Shown piece by piece: positions 7,250 to 13,589 of a DNA stretch of 24,718 nt. The DNA lies in contig JBAJNN010000031.1 of NCBI GenBank assembly GCA_036881905.1, forward strand, positions 1 through 24,718. Direction: 5' to 3'. The position numbers and the translations under genes are program-made. The notes beneath the pieces were generated by a model. It was given only the letters and a program-made list of their open reading frames with translations. It ran no database searches and was not told where the DNA came from. Origin of the DNA: JBAJNN01 sp036881905 (GTDB taxonomy: Bacteria > Pseudomonadota > Alphaproteobacteria > Rhizobiales > Im1). Position 1 is the stretch's first letter, and each line of letters starts with the position of its first letter.

Positions 7250-7682
7250 TTAAACCGAATGAGAATGATCGGGGCCTTTTTCCTTGGCACCTTTCCCTTT
7301 GGTTTCTTTTTTCTCGGAGTCCTTCTTTTCAGTGCAGGCGGGATCGGTCGCCGCCGCATGGACCGCCTCGGCCGCTCCCCCGCCAATAGCGCCCTTAATG
7401 GCGCCCTTAACCATCCCGCGAGAGCCCTCCACAGGCCCCTTGGCGGCTCCAATTAAAGCGCCCTTCCCTGCCCCCTTTATGGCGGCCTTGACGACGACTT
7501 CGCAGCAAGACGGATCCTTGCTTTTTTTGATTTCGGACGGGCGCTGACGCTCGACAACGCCGTGCTGACGTTCTCTCCAACTCGGGAAGGCGTCCGCGCG
7601 GTTTGCGGACTCCGGCCAGGGTCGGAGTCGCCAGAACAGCGATCAGACCGATTGCGGCCGAACCTATTTTCATTGCTTTCAC
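7250..7682 (-). pseudogene. Exported glycine- and lysine-rich small protein, frame broken
   Basis: Two overlapping frames together read as one protein. The first starts at GTG 7680-7682, eight bases after GGGAG, and encodes a signal peptide MKAMKIGSAAIGLIAVLATP ending TLA. The second frame, open from about 7642 to 7250, encodes a glycine-zipper-like part (VVVKAAIKGAGKGALIGAAK then VKGAIKGAIGGGAAEAVHAA) and a Lys/Glu/Asp-rich tail ending DHSHSV. A one-base change somewhere between about 7520 and 7620 would join them; a run of seven A on the coding strand at 7522-7528 is the obvious place. Recent mutation, sequencing error and slippage are all possible. Function unknown; exported or envelope location is likely from the signal peptide. 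Confidence 0.45.
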
Positions 7683-7837
7683 GACATCAATCTCCCTTGA
7701 TATTGAGTTTACACTATAGCTTCCCTGAGATTTGTTTGTTTTTTGACGGTTTCGGCGTGCCGCTCACGCGAAAAAACGCATCTCTCCCGGAGATCATGCA
7801 CGACGAGACTGGGAGCCCTAGCGTGATTTGATTTTAA

Positions 7838-7865
7838 CTTTTACAAAGCATTAGAGTCTTGTCAA
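7838..7865 (-). promoter_or_regulatory. Sigma-70-like promoter upstream of the small-gene cluster
   Basis: On the minus strand TTGACA (7860-7865) is followed 16 bases later by TAAAAG (7838-7843), with a further TAAAAT close by. It lies in the gap between the moaC-moaB fusion and the small exported-protein gene at 7682, about 150 bases from that start. The -35 box is a full consensus match; the -10 box is weaker. It would let the small genes be expressed independently of the upstream moa genes. Confidence 0.4.
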
Positions 7866-7878
7866 CATCTTAAGGCGG

Positions 7879-8916
7879 TCATAGCGCACTCCTCGGCTCG
7901 AGGTGAAAATGCGGATTCTTATCCCGCACATGATCGAGAGCGTGAGCGAGTATGGGTCTCAAAGCCTCGACCCCATCTTTTACGGCGCCGATGCTGCCGG
8001 GCAGGGCTATGACCAGCGTATTATCGACAATAACCGCAAGACTGCGCGAAATCCATGTCGTCGGCACGCGATCGGCCGCATGGCTGCGCAATAATTCGCC
8101 AATGCCGGGGATTTTCACATCGGCCATCGCCGCTAGTGTCTGCGGTGTCCTGTCGCGCGGGGCCAATCCGGTGCCACCCGTGGTCACGATTAATTCAACG
8201 CTTCCCACCAGTTCGGTGATTTTTTGTTTAAGCTCTGCCGGTTCGTCAGGCAATATCGTTGCGCTTGTCACCGCACAGCCCAGTTGCTCCAGCGCCGTTT
8301 TCAATGCCGGACCAGAGCGGTCTTCGTACTTCCCCCCGGATGCGCGGTCACTCAGCGTGATAACCGCGGCCGTTCTGCCCTCAAGTGGACGTTCGCACGC
8401 CACCGGCAACAGCGCTTGCAGCGTCTGCGGAATCCCGTCGGGATGCACCCAGAGACCGGTTTTGCCGCCTTCCTTGATCAGCAGGCGCGTATCGGTGATG
8501 GTAAGCGCGGGCTCCACCGGCTTGGTCAAATCGTAAAGGGTCAGCAACGCCGCATTGACGGCGGCCAATGCTTCCATTTCCGCACCGGTTTTCGCCGTGG
8601 TCGAAACCATGGCATAGACGACCACACTATGAGTCTTGTCTTCCAACTGCGGGCAGACCGCTATGTGATCGAGCAACAGGGGGTGACACAGAGGAATGTG
8701 CTGCCAGGCCATTTTCGCACCCTGCACCCCGGCGATTTCGGCGAGTTTCAGCGCGTCGCCCTTGGGCAGGGTCTGTTGCTTGACGTGGGTCAATCCGGTT
8801 TCGCCCACCAGGATACGTCCCATTGCCACCGCCCGGCGCAAACCCGGCGCCTTGCGGGTCGTATCCGCCATATGATACCGACTTTGGGCAAAAAATGATT
8901 CGAGATCGTGTTTCAT
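7879..8916 (-). CDS. MoaC-MoaB fusion: cyclic pyranopterin monophosphate synthase and molybdopterin adenylyltransferase
   Basis: Two cofactor-pathway domains lie in one 345-aa chain. Residues about 12-165 are MoaC, which with MoaA turns GTP into cyclic pyranopterin monophosphate: KLAEIAGVQGAKMAW (57-71), IPLCHPL (74-80), EMEAL (113-117), and Asp129 and Lys132 in LYDLTKP, then LLIKEGGKTG. Residues about 180-330 are a MoaB/Mog domain, which adenylates molybdopterin for MoeA: ITLSDRASGG, TTGGTGLAPRDRTPQ (245-259) and ALPGSIGAVKDG (304-315). The two activities are separated in the pathway by the MoaD/MoaE step. It starts one base after the moaA stop, so it is cotranscribed with moaA. Such bifunctional MoaC/MoaB proteins are known in proteobacteria. 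Confidence 0.93.
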   Translation of the reverse strand: MKHDLESFFAQSRYHMADTTRKAPGLRRAVAMGRILVGETGLTHVKQQTLPKGDALKLAEIAGVQGAKMAWQHIPLCHPLLLDHIAVCPQLEDKTHSVVVYAMVSTTAKTGAEMEALAAVNAALLTLYDLTKPVEPALTITDTRLLIKEGGKTGLWVHPDGIPQTLQALLPVACERPLEGRTAAVITLSDRASGGKYEDRSGPALKTALEQLGCAVTSATILPDEPAELKQKITELVGSVELIVTTGGTGLAPRDRTPQTLAAMADVKIPGIGELLRSHAADRVPTTWISRSLAVIVDNTLVIALPGSIGAVKDGVEALRPILAHALDHVRDKNPHFHLEPRSAL

Positions 8917-8917
8917 A

Positions 8918-9892
8918 CTACCCTCCGACGCTGGCCAGATGCGGGGTGATGCCGGTATCGCCGAGAGCTAAAAAATGCGATGAACGCTTGAACGCCAGTT
9001 GATCGCGAAGGAGCCGCTTCAACAGCGGTTTTTGCGCATCATCCTGCAACAGATGGCGTAAACTCGTTCCTTGCGAGCCGAACAGGCACAGGCGCAAATC
9101 GCCGGTGGCGGTCACCCGCAGGCGATTGCAGCCTTTGCAAAAATCTCTCGAATAGGGTGCGATTAAACCGATAGAGCCGCGATAGTCGCGATGGCTATAG
9201 GTCCTGGCCGGGCCGGCGTCGAAGGCGCGTGGCGTCATCGTCCAACCTGTTTTCAGCAACTGTTTTTCGATCCCGTCCGTCGATAGACGATATTTGCGGA
9301 AATAGTCGCCATTATCACCGGTTTGCATCAATTCGATAAAGCGGATGCCGACCGAGGTTGATTGGGCAAAGCTGAGGAAATCGGGCAGTTCGCGATCATT
9401 CACGCCTTTGAGCAGCACCACATTGACTTTAACCTGTTTAAAACCGGTCTGTAACGCGGCGTCAATGCCCTCCAGCACTTCGCGCAAGCGATCATGACCG
9501 GTGATGGCGTGGAAGCGATCCGCATCAAGGCTGTCCATGGAGACATTGATATGGGTCAGCCCGGCATCGCGCCATTTTCGGGCGCGATCGCGCAACCGAT
9601 AGCCGTTGGTGGTAAGGCCAAGCCGGTTGATCGAAGGGTGAGCGGAGATAAGGGAGGCAATTTCGACAAAATCCCGGCGTATGGTCGGCTCGCCGCCGGT
9701 GAGACGAATCTTGCGCACACCAAGCTCGGCGAAGCCATCAACCAGTCGCCCGATTTCAGGGGGTTGCAGGAAGGAGGGTTTACCCACGCGCCGATAGCCA
9801 TCCGGCAGGCAATAGCGGCAACGGAAATTGCATATATCCGTTATCGATAATCGCAGATAAGGGAAGCTGCGTCCAAACCTGTCTTCCAGCAT
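8918..9892 (-). CDS. moaA: GTP 3',8-cyclase MoaA
   Basis: MoaA is the radical-SAM enzyme that starts cofactor synthesis by rearranging GTP. The N-terminal cluster motif is Cys21-x3-Cys25-x2-Cys28 (CNFRCRYC). GGEPTIRRD is the SAM-binding motif, and the C-terminal cluster motif CKGCNRLRVTATGDLRLC gives Cx2Cx13C. The protein ends with Gly-Gly, the tail needed for activity in known MoaA. The frame is open upstream to 9964, but AGGA lies six bases before the ATG at 9890-9892, and this start gives the family's usual opening MLEDRFGRSFPYLRLS (324 aa). It follows the FG-GAP gene by about 40 bases and precedes the moaC-moaB fusion. Confidence 0.95.
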   Translation of the reverse strand: MLEDRFGRSFPYLRLSITDICNFRCRYCLPDGYRRVGKPSFLQPPEIGRLVDGFAELGVRKIRLTGGEPTIRRDFVEIASLISAHPSINRLGLTTNGYRLRDRARKWRDAGLTHINVSMDSLDADRFHAITGHDRLREVLEGIDAALQTGFKQVKVNVVLLKGVNDRELPDFLSFAQSTSVGIRFIELMQTGDNGDYFRKYRLSTDGIEKQLLKTGWTMTPRAFDAGPARTYSHRDYRGSIGLIAPYSRDFCKGCNRLRVTATGDLRLCLFGSQGTSLRHLLQDDAQKPLLKRLLRDQLAFKRSSHFLALGDTGITPHLASVGG

Positions 9893-9935
9893 GGCTATTC
9901 CTGTGCAATCGCGATGACGAGCCTTGACCTCCGGC

Positions 9936-12290
9936 TTATAACGTAACATCGATATCATGATCAATCCATAAGGTGGTCATATCACCATGTAAACTGGCCG
10001 TGTAGATGTCGTAAAGCTTATCGCCTTGCGTTTGCGAGCCGGATTCCGTGAAGCCCTGAGCCGTCACCGTGTCGCCAGTATCGCCATCGATGACAATATG
10101 ATCGGCGCCGTCCGACAGATCAAGCACATCTCGCGGCTCAAGGATAAGCGCGTTATTCGTCGTGACCGTTTGACCATCGCCCTCGCCGCCGCCATCTCCA
10201 CGTCCGGTCAGGTCGAGCTTTTCTATTCCGGTAATTACCTCCTGGCCGATTCCAGTAAGATCGAGCGTAAAGCCGGATAGGCCGGAAAGGGCCAAGGTAT
10301 CGGCACCTGCCCCGCCATCGATTCGGGCAAAACCGGCATCCGACACGACCAACACATCATCGCCGCCATAGCTTAAAAGCACATCGGCGCCGCCATTGCC
10401 GAGAAGATAATCGCTTGTGTCGTCATTGCCGGTGAGCCAGTCGGCGTCTTTCGTCCCGACAACGTCGATGATCGTTTTGCTGCCGATATGGGGCGAGCCA
10501 TAGATTATATAGACTGTTTCCTCGCTGTCATTGCTGTAAGGTCGCTCGCACGCCTTGAATATGAGATCGTCGTATCCATCCTTATTGACGTCACCGGCCG
10601 CGAAAACACTTATCCACACCCTGCCATCCGCGGCACCTCCCCTCTCAATCTCAAAGCCGTCTTGCGAAGATAAATGCTTCGGATCAACGTCTGAGCAGCC
10701 TTGCCCCTCCTGACCGAAGATTACCCGAGCTCTTTCTGGACTGTTGCCGATGGTAAAATCATCGATGCCGTCGCCATTGACATCGCCGAGTGAGGAAACG
10801 GTTCCACCTATTTTATATGCGGACTTTCCCTTAACTCTGAAGCCATCCTTCGGGTTCAAATTCGCCAGATCAATGTCGGGGCGCATCGGCCCTGCCTTGC
10901 CGTAGATCACCCAAACCACTCCCGATCTGTTGCCGATGGTAAAATCATCGATGCCGTCGCCATTGACATCGCCGAGTGAGGAAACGGTTCCACCTATTTT
11001 ATATGCAGACTTTCCCTTAACTCTGAAGCCATCCTTCGGGTCCAAATTCGCCAGATCAATGTCTGAGCGCATCGGCCCTTTCTTGCCATAGATTACATAG
11101 ACCGCCCCGGCAAAAAGACGATCCGGGCTGCTTTCAAGCGGGGCCCCAAGGATAATATCGTCACATCCATCCCCATTGACGTCACCGACCGGGGAAAGGA
11201 TCTCGCCCATATCGCTGCGAGCTCTCGCCTTGATTTTAAATCCCGAGGACAAATGATCCAGATCAACCTGTGAGCCTGCCCGCCCTTTCTTGCCATAGAT
11301 CACCCAGACCGCCCCGGCAACAGGACGGTCCGGATTGCCTTCAAACGGGGCTCCGAGGATAATATCGTCATATCCATCGCCATTGACATCACCGGCTGTG
11401 GAAACAGCGACGATCCTCCCCTCATGTAAAACTGTTCCTTTGATTTCGAGGCCTTGGGCATAACCATCAGGTTTTATGATTGCGTGAGACCACAGGGCTG
11501 TTGTCTTGTTAATTTTCAGAAACTCGATATCCGTGGCGCCACTCGGCTTAACCTCCTTGGCGCTCACAACCAGTCTGCCGCTGACCGCAATGGGTTTCGA
11601 CTGAAAAACGCCTGCTGAATCCGTGGTGGCAATCTGTTTTGGTCCACCGTCGTATGAAATTTCCACTTGTGTTCCAGGCGCTGCGTGGCCTGACACGACA
11701 GTATTCCCGGAGGTGACGCCATTCGTCCCATGCTGGTTTGAATATCCCTCCAAATGAAGCGATCCGGTCTCGGTGGTGGCGACATGGTCTTTGACCTCTT
11801 TCAGTTCGGCTCCGACGGTGACGGCGGCGTCCTTGGCCTTATCGTCAGAGCGACCGATCGTGCCCACGACCCCGCTTGCGATTCCGACAGCGGCGCCTCC
11901 CAACGCAACACCTAAACCCAGAGGCAAAACCCCGCCTTCGTCTTTCAAAGTAGCCGGCTGCACAGGCGCGGCCCTAGAATAATCCGATCCGGAGCGAGCC
12001 AAGGTCGGACCGAGATTATGCTTATAAAACAAAAAGCTGGAGCATGATTGCGATTCAATTTGAACGCAAATAACGTCTCTAGAGTTATCTCCCTCACCTA
12101 CATCATCGCCCGTGCCGTCATTCGCCCCCCTTATAAAAACCGGCTTGCCTTGCGTGTCGCCGAGAAAATAATCAGACAGAACAATCTTCTTGCCGTTCGG
12201 GAGTGTGAGGATTAGGTCATTATCCAGGCGCTCATAATGTGCAACATCGCTGGGATTCACCGGCAGAGAACCTCTTGATTGTCTTGACAT
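9936..12290 (-). CDS. Large secreted-type protein with FG-GAP and RTX-like repeats
   Basis: A 784-aa acidic protein of unknown job. The N-terminal 60 residues (VAHYERLDNDLILTLPNGKK then IVLSDYF) resemble the prefix domain of BapA-type surface proteins. A glycine/alanine hydrophobic stretch follows, then a beta-sandwich-like domain (GTQVEISYDGG). Five FG-GAP repeats follow, each with a calcium-binding loop such as GDVNGDGYDDIILGAP; these build integrin-like beta propellers. Near the end are RTX-like GNGGADVLLSYGGDDVL and DGGAGADTLALSG. No signal peptide is seen; the C-terminal acidic tail suits type I secretion, inferred only. AGGGTG sits before the ATG at 12288-12290; an ATG at 12327-12329 (13 codons longer) has no clear ribosome site. 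Lying upstream of moaA on the same strand is unexpected. One segment comes from a dispersed repeat. Confidence 0.8.
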   Translation of the reverse strand: MSRQSRGSLPVNPSDVAHYERLDNDLILTLPNGKKIVLSDYFLGDTQGKPVFIRGANDGTGDDVGEGDNSRDVICVQIESQSCSSFLFYKHNLGPTLARSGSDYSRAAPVQPATLKDEGGVLPLGLGVALGGAAVGIASGVVGTIGRSDDKAKDAAVTVGAELKEVKDHVATTETGSLHLEGYSNQHGTNGVTSGNTVVSGHAAPGTQVEISYDGGPKQIATTDSAGVFQSKPIAVSGRLVVSAKEVKPSGATDIEFLKINKTTALWSHAIIKPDGYAQGLEIKGTVLHEGRIVAVSTAGDVNGDGYDDIILGAPFEGNPDRPVAGAVWVIYGKKGRAGSQVDLDHLSSGFKIKARARSDMGEILSPVGDVNGDGCDDIILGAPLESSPDRLFAGAVYVIYGKKGPMRSDIDLANLDPKDGFRVKGKSAYKIGGTVSSLGDVNGDGIDDFTIGNRSGVVWVIYGKAGPMRPDIDLANLNPKDGFRVKGKSAYKIGGTVSSLGDVNGDGIDDFTIGNSPERARVIFGQEGQGCSDVDPKHLSSQDGFEIERGGAADGRVWISVFAAGDVNKDGYDDLIFKACERPYSNDSEETVYIIYGSPHIGSKTIIDVVGTKDADWLTGNDDTSDYLLGNGGADVLLSYGGDDVLVVSDAGFARIDGGAGADTLALSGLSGFTLDLTGIGQEVITGIEKLDLTGRGDGGGEGDGQTVTTNNALILEPRDVLDLSDGADHIVIDGDTGDTVTAQGFTESGSQTQGDKLYDIYTASLHGDMTTLWIDHDIDVTL
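10741..10893 (-). repeat. Internal direct repeat in the FG-GAP gene, unit 1
   Basis: This segment recurs at 10927-11079 with a period of 186 bases (62 codons). I count four mismatches in 153 bases by eye. It covers one FG-GAP repeat with the loop GDVNGDGIDDFTIGN and its flanks. The near identity at DNA level, unlike the other three FG-GAP repeats, points to a recent duplication or ongoing gene conversion. Confidence 0.85.
10927..11079 (-). repeat. Internal direct repeat in the FG-GAP gene, unit 2
   Basis: Second copy of the 186-base-period unit that begins at 10741; same orientation and reading frame. Unequal exchange between the two would add or remove exactly one propeller repeat. Confidence 0.85.
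11974..12082 (+). repeat. Dispersed repeat, copy B, inside the FG-GAP coding sequence
   Basis: On the plus strand this matches copy A (6401-6508, opposite orientation) almost throughout: ATAATCCGATCCGGAG, then GAGCCAAGGTCGGACC, AGATTATGCTTATAAAAC, AAAAAGCTGGAGCATGATT and GATTCAATTTGAACGC. CTAG is present at both edges (11974-11977 and 12079-12082). Read on the minus strand it gives about 36 residues of the FG-GAP protein, including IESQSCSSFLFYKHNLGPTL, without a stop. Confidence 0.8.
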
Positions 12291-12348
12291 ATTCACCCTG
12301 CGGGAGGGTAAAAGGGATTCATTCGCCATGGCTGCTGTAATTTTGCTT

Positions 12349-12389
12349 CAACGATGGTTTATCGTTGTTCTTTCATAGTCTATACTATG
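12349..12389 (-). promoter_or_regulatory. Two adjacent perfect palindromes in the FG-GAP gene leader
   Basis: CAACGAT-GGTTT-ATCGTTG (12349-12367) and CATAGT-CTAT-ACTATG (12374-12389) stand seven bases apart, 58 bases upstream of the chosen FG-GAP start (20 from the alternative one). Both are perfect dyads. An A+T-rich stretch with TATATATAATAT at about 12412-12423 lies beyond them and could hold a promoter. They could be operators or leader hairpins; I cannot tell which. Confidence 0.4.
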
Positions 12390-12509
12390 AGTTTCTGACC
12401 TAAAGCTTGCTTTATATATAATATGACACACATTATTATTTTGGTATGTTTATCAAATTGCTCAGCCTTAATCCAGAAAGCTTTTTAAAGTAGGATTTGG
12501 AACGGAAAT

Positions 12510-12523
12510 ACGACCTGGATCAA
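12510..12523. promoter_or_regulatory. Weak FNR-like site upstream of the FG-GAP gene
   Basis: The plus strand reads ACGAC-CTGG-ATCAA, against the consensus TTGAT-N4-ATCAA: seven of ten bases fit, and one half-site is complete. It lies about 220 bases upstream of the FG-GAP start and just beyond the end of the Crp/Fnr gene. The match alone is not significant; it is listed because a better site of the same kind stands before narK. Confidence 0.25.
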
Positions 12524-12544
12524 ATATCCTGGTTTTTTGGAGGA

Positions 12545-13408
12545 TTATCCGGAAACAGTGTCGCCGTCACAATGCGGATTGGGACAGTCCGGGCGCCCGC
12601 GCAAAGCACATATATTTGCCGTATCCCGGTCGCAGAACCCGCACAACGCCCTCAGCCCGGGAATGATAACGTCATGATTTTCGATTCTGAATCCTTGGGC
12701 CTTCATCCGCTTCAGAACACGCGAGAGGGTTTCGCGCCGCATATCGAGTTGGGAGGCGATCAACGATTTATCGTAGGGCAAGGTGACGCGGCACGACATT
12801 CGCCCTTGTGCGAGCAAGTGTTTGAGCAGAAACCAACCGAGACGTTCATGTGCCGTTTTCGCCCGGGCATTTTCAATTTGGCGAATCAGTTCCCGTGAAC
12901 GCTTCGACATGACGTTGAGAAAATTCACCGCCAGTTCATTGTTGTTTTTGATATGCTCCCTCAAACAGGGCGCGGGGATGGACAGCAAGGTTGCGTCTTT
13001 GACCACCTGCCCGGCGGCGGGAAAGCAGACATTCAAAAACACCGCCGATTCCAGAACCGCCTCGCCCGACCCGAGCATGTGCAGAATAGTTTCTTCGCCA
13101 TTCACGGTGCCCTTGAAGATTTTGACCCAGCCTCGCAGCACGATATGCAACCGATCGGCGGGTTCGCCCTCCACAAACAATAATTTTCCCTTGCCGAAGT
13201 CACGAATTCGGGCATGGCGCAACACCGCCCGAAGGTCTGGGCGGGGAAGACCGCGGAATGGTTGCAGGGACCGTATGAGATGATCCCAACCGCCAAAAAC
13301 GCCTTTAGGCGACACGACATGACCGCCGCCGGACTCACGGCGGGTGTCGTTTCCCCGGTCGGGCTTTGCTCCGCCCCTTTCAGCGACGGATTTCGCGGCA
13401 ATCGTCAT
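12545..13408 (-). CDS. Crp/Fnr-family transcriptional regulator with C-terminal cysteine tail
   Basis: A 287-aa regulator divergent from narK and the likely controller of the nitrate genes. Residues about 45-165 form the cyclic-nucleotide-binding-type sensor fold (LHIVLRGWVKIFKGTVNGEE). About 180-250 form the winged helix, whose recognition helix RRETLSRVLKRM carries ETLSR (226-230), the ExxSR pattern of FNR proteins that read TTGAT-N4-ATCAA. The N-terminal cysteine cluster that binds the oxygen-sensing 4Fe-4S cluster in FNR is absent. Instead there is a C-terminal extension with Cys256, 259, 267, 275 and 280 (CGFCDRDTANICALRG and PDCPNPHC), which could hold metal or an Fe-S cluster. Start at ATG 13406-13408 is likely but has no strong ribosome site; later GTG starts would also leave the domains whole. 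Confidence 0.88.
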   Translation of the reverse strand: MTIAAKSVAERGGAKPDRGNDTRRESGGGHVVSPKGVFGGWDHLIRSLQPFRGLPRPDLRAVLRHARIRDFGKGKLLFVEGEPADRLHIVLRGWVKIFKGTVNGEETILHMLGSGEAVLESAVFLNVCFPAAGQVVKDATLLSIPAPCLREHIKNNNELAVNFLNVMSKRSRELIRQIENARAKTAHERLGWFLLKHLLAQGRMSCRVTLPYDKSLIASQLDMRRETLSRVLKRMKAQGFRIENHDVIIPGLRALCGFCDRDTANICALRGRPDCPNPHCDGDTVSG

Positions 13409-13481
13409 TTCCGATCAAGTCCCGAGACTGAAATCCTGTTCTGGAGCCAATATACGATTCTTCATTGAGAAAATCCATTTT

Positions 13482-13495
13482 TTGACCTGCATCAC
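13482..13495 (+). promoter_or_regulatory. FNR-like site upstream of narK
   Basis: TTGAC-CTGC-ATCAC matches TTGAT-N4-ATCAA at eight of ten positions. Its centre is about 102 bases before the narK ATG. If bound as a class II activator site (centre at -41.5), transcription would start near 13530 with a weak -10 element, CATGTT, at 13519-13524. It also lies 74 bases upstream of the divergent regulator gene, so autoregulation is possible. It is the best FNR-type site I found in the window. Confidence 0.55.
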
Positions 13496-13589
13496 ATTTT
13501 TTGTGGGGCGATTGCGGCATGTTACCGCTCGGCCTCTTGCAAAGGCCGAAGCAAACTGCCTGCATGGATCATATCAAGGACAATCGACG

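Noticed and set aside
7517..7530. Programmed -1 frameshift at A-AAA-AAG in the small exported gene
   Set aside because: The heptamer is in the right phase, but a -1 slip leads into a frame with an early stop; the good downstream frame needs +1, so the classical signal does not apply.
13344..13589. Upstream extension of the narK reading frame by 82 codons
   Set aside because: The extension runs through the divergent promoter and the FNR-like site, lacks carrier features, and a good ribosome site marks the ATG at 13590.
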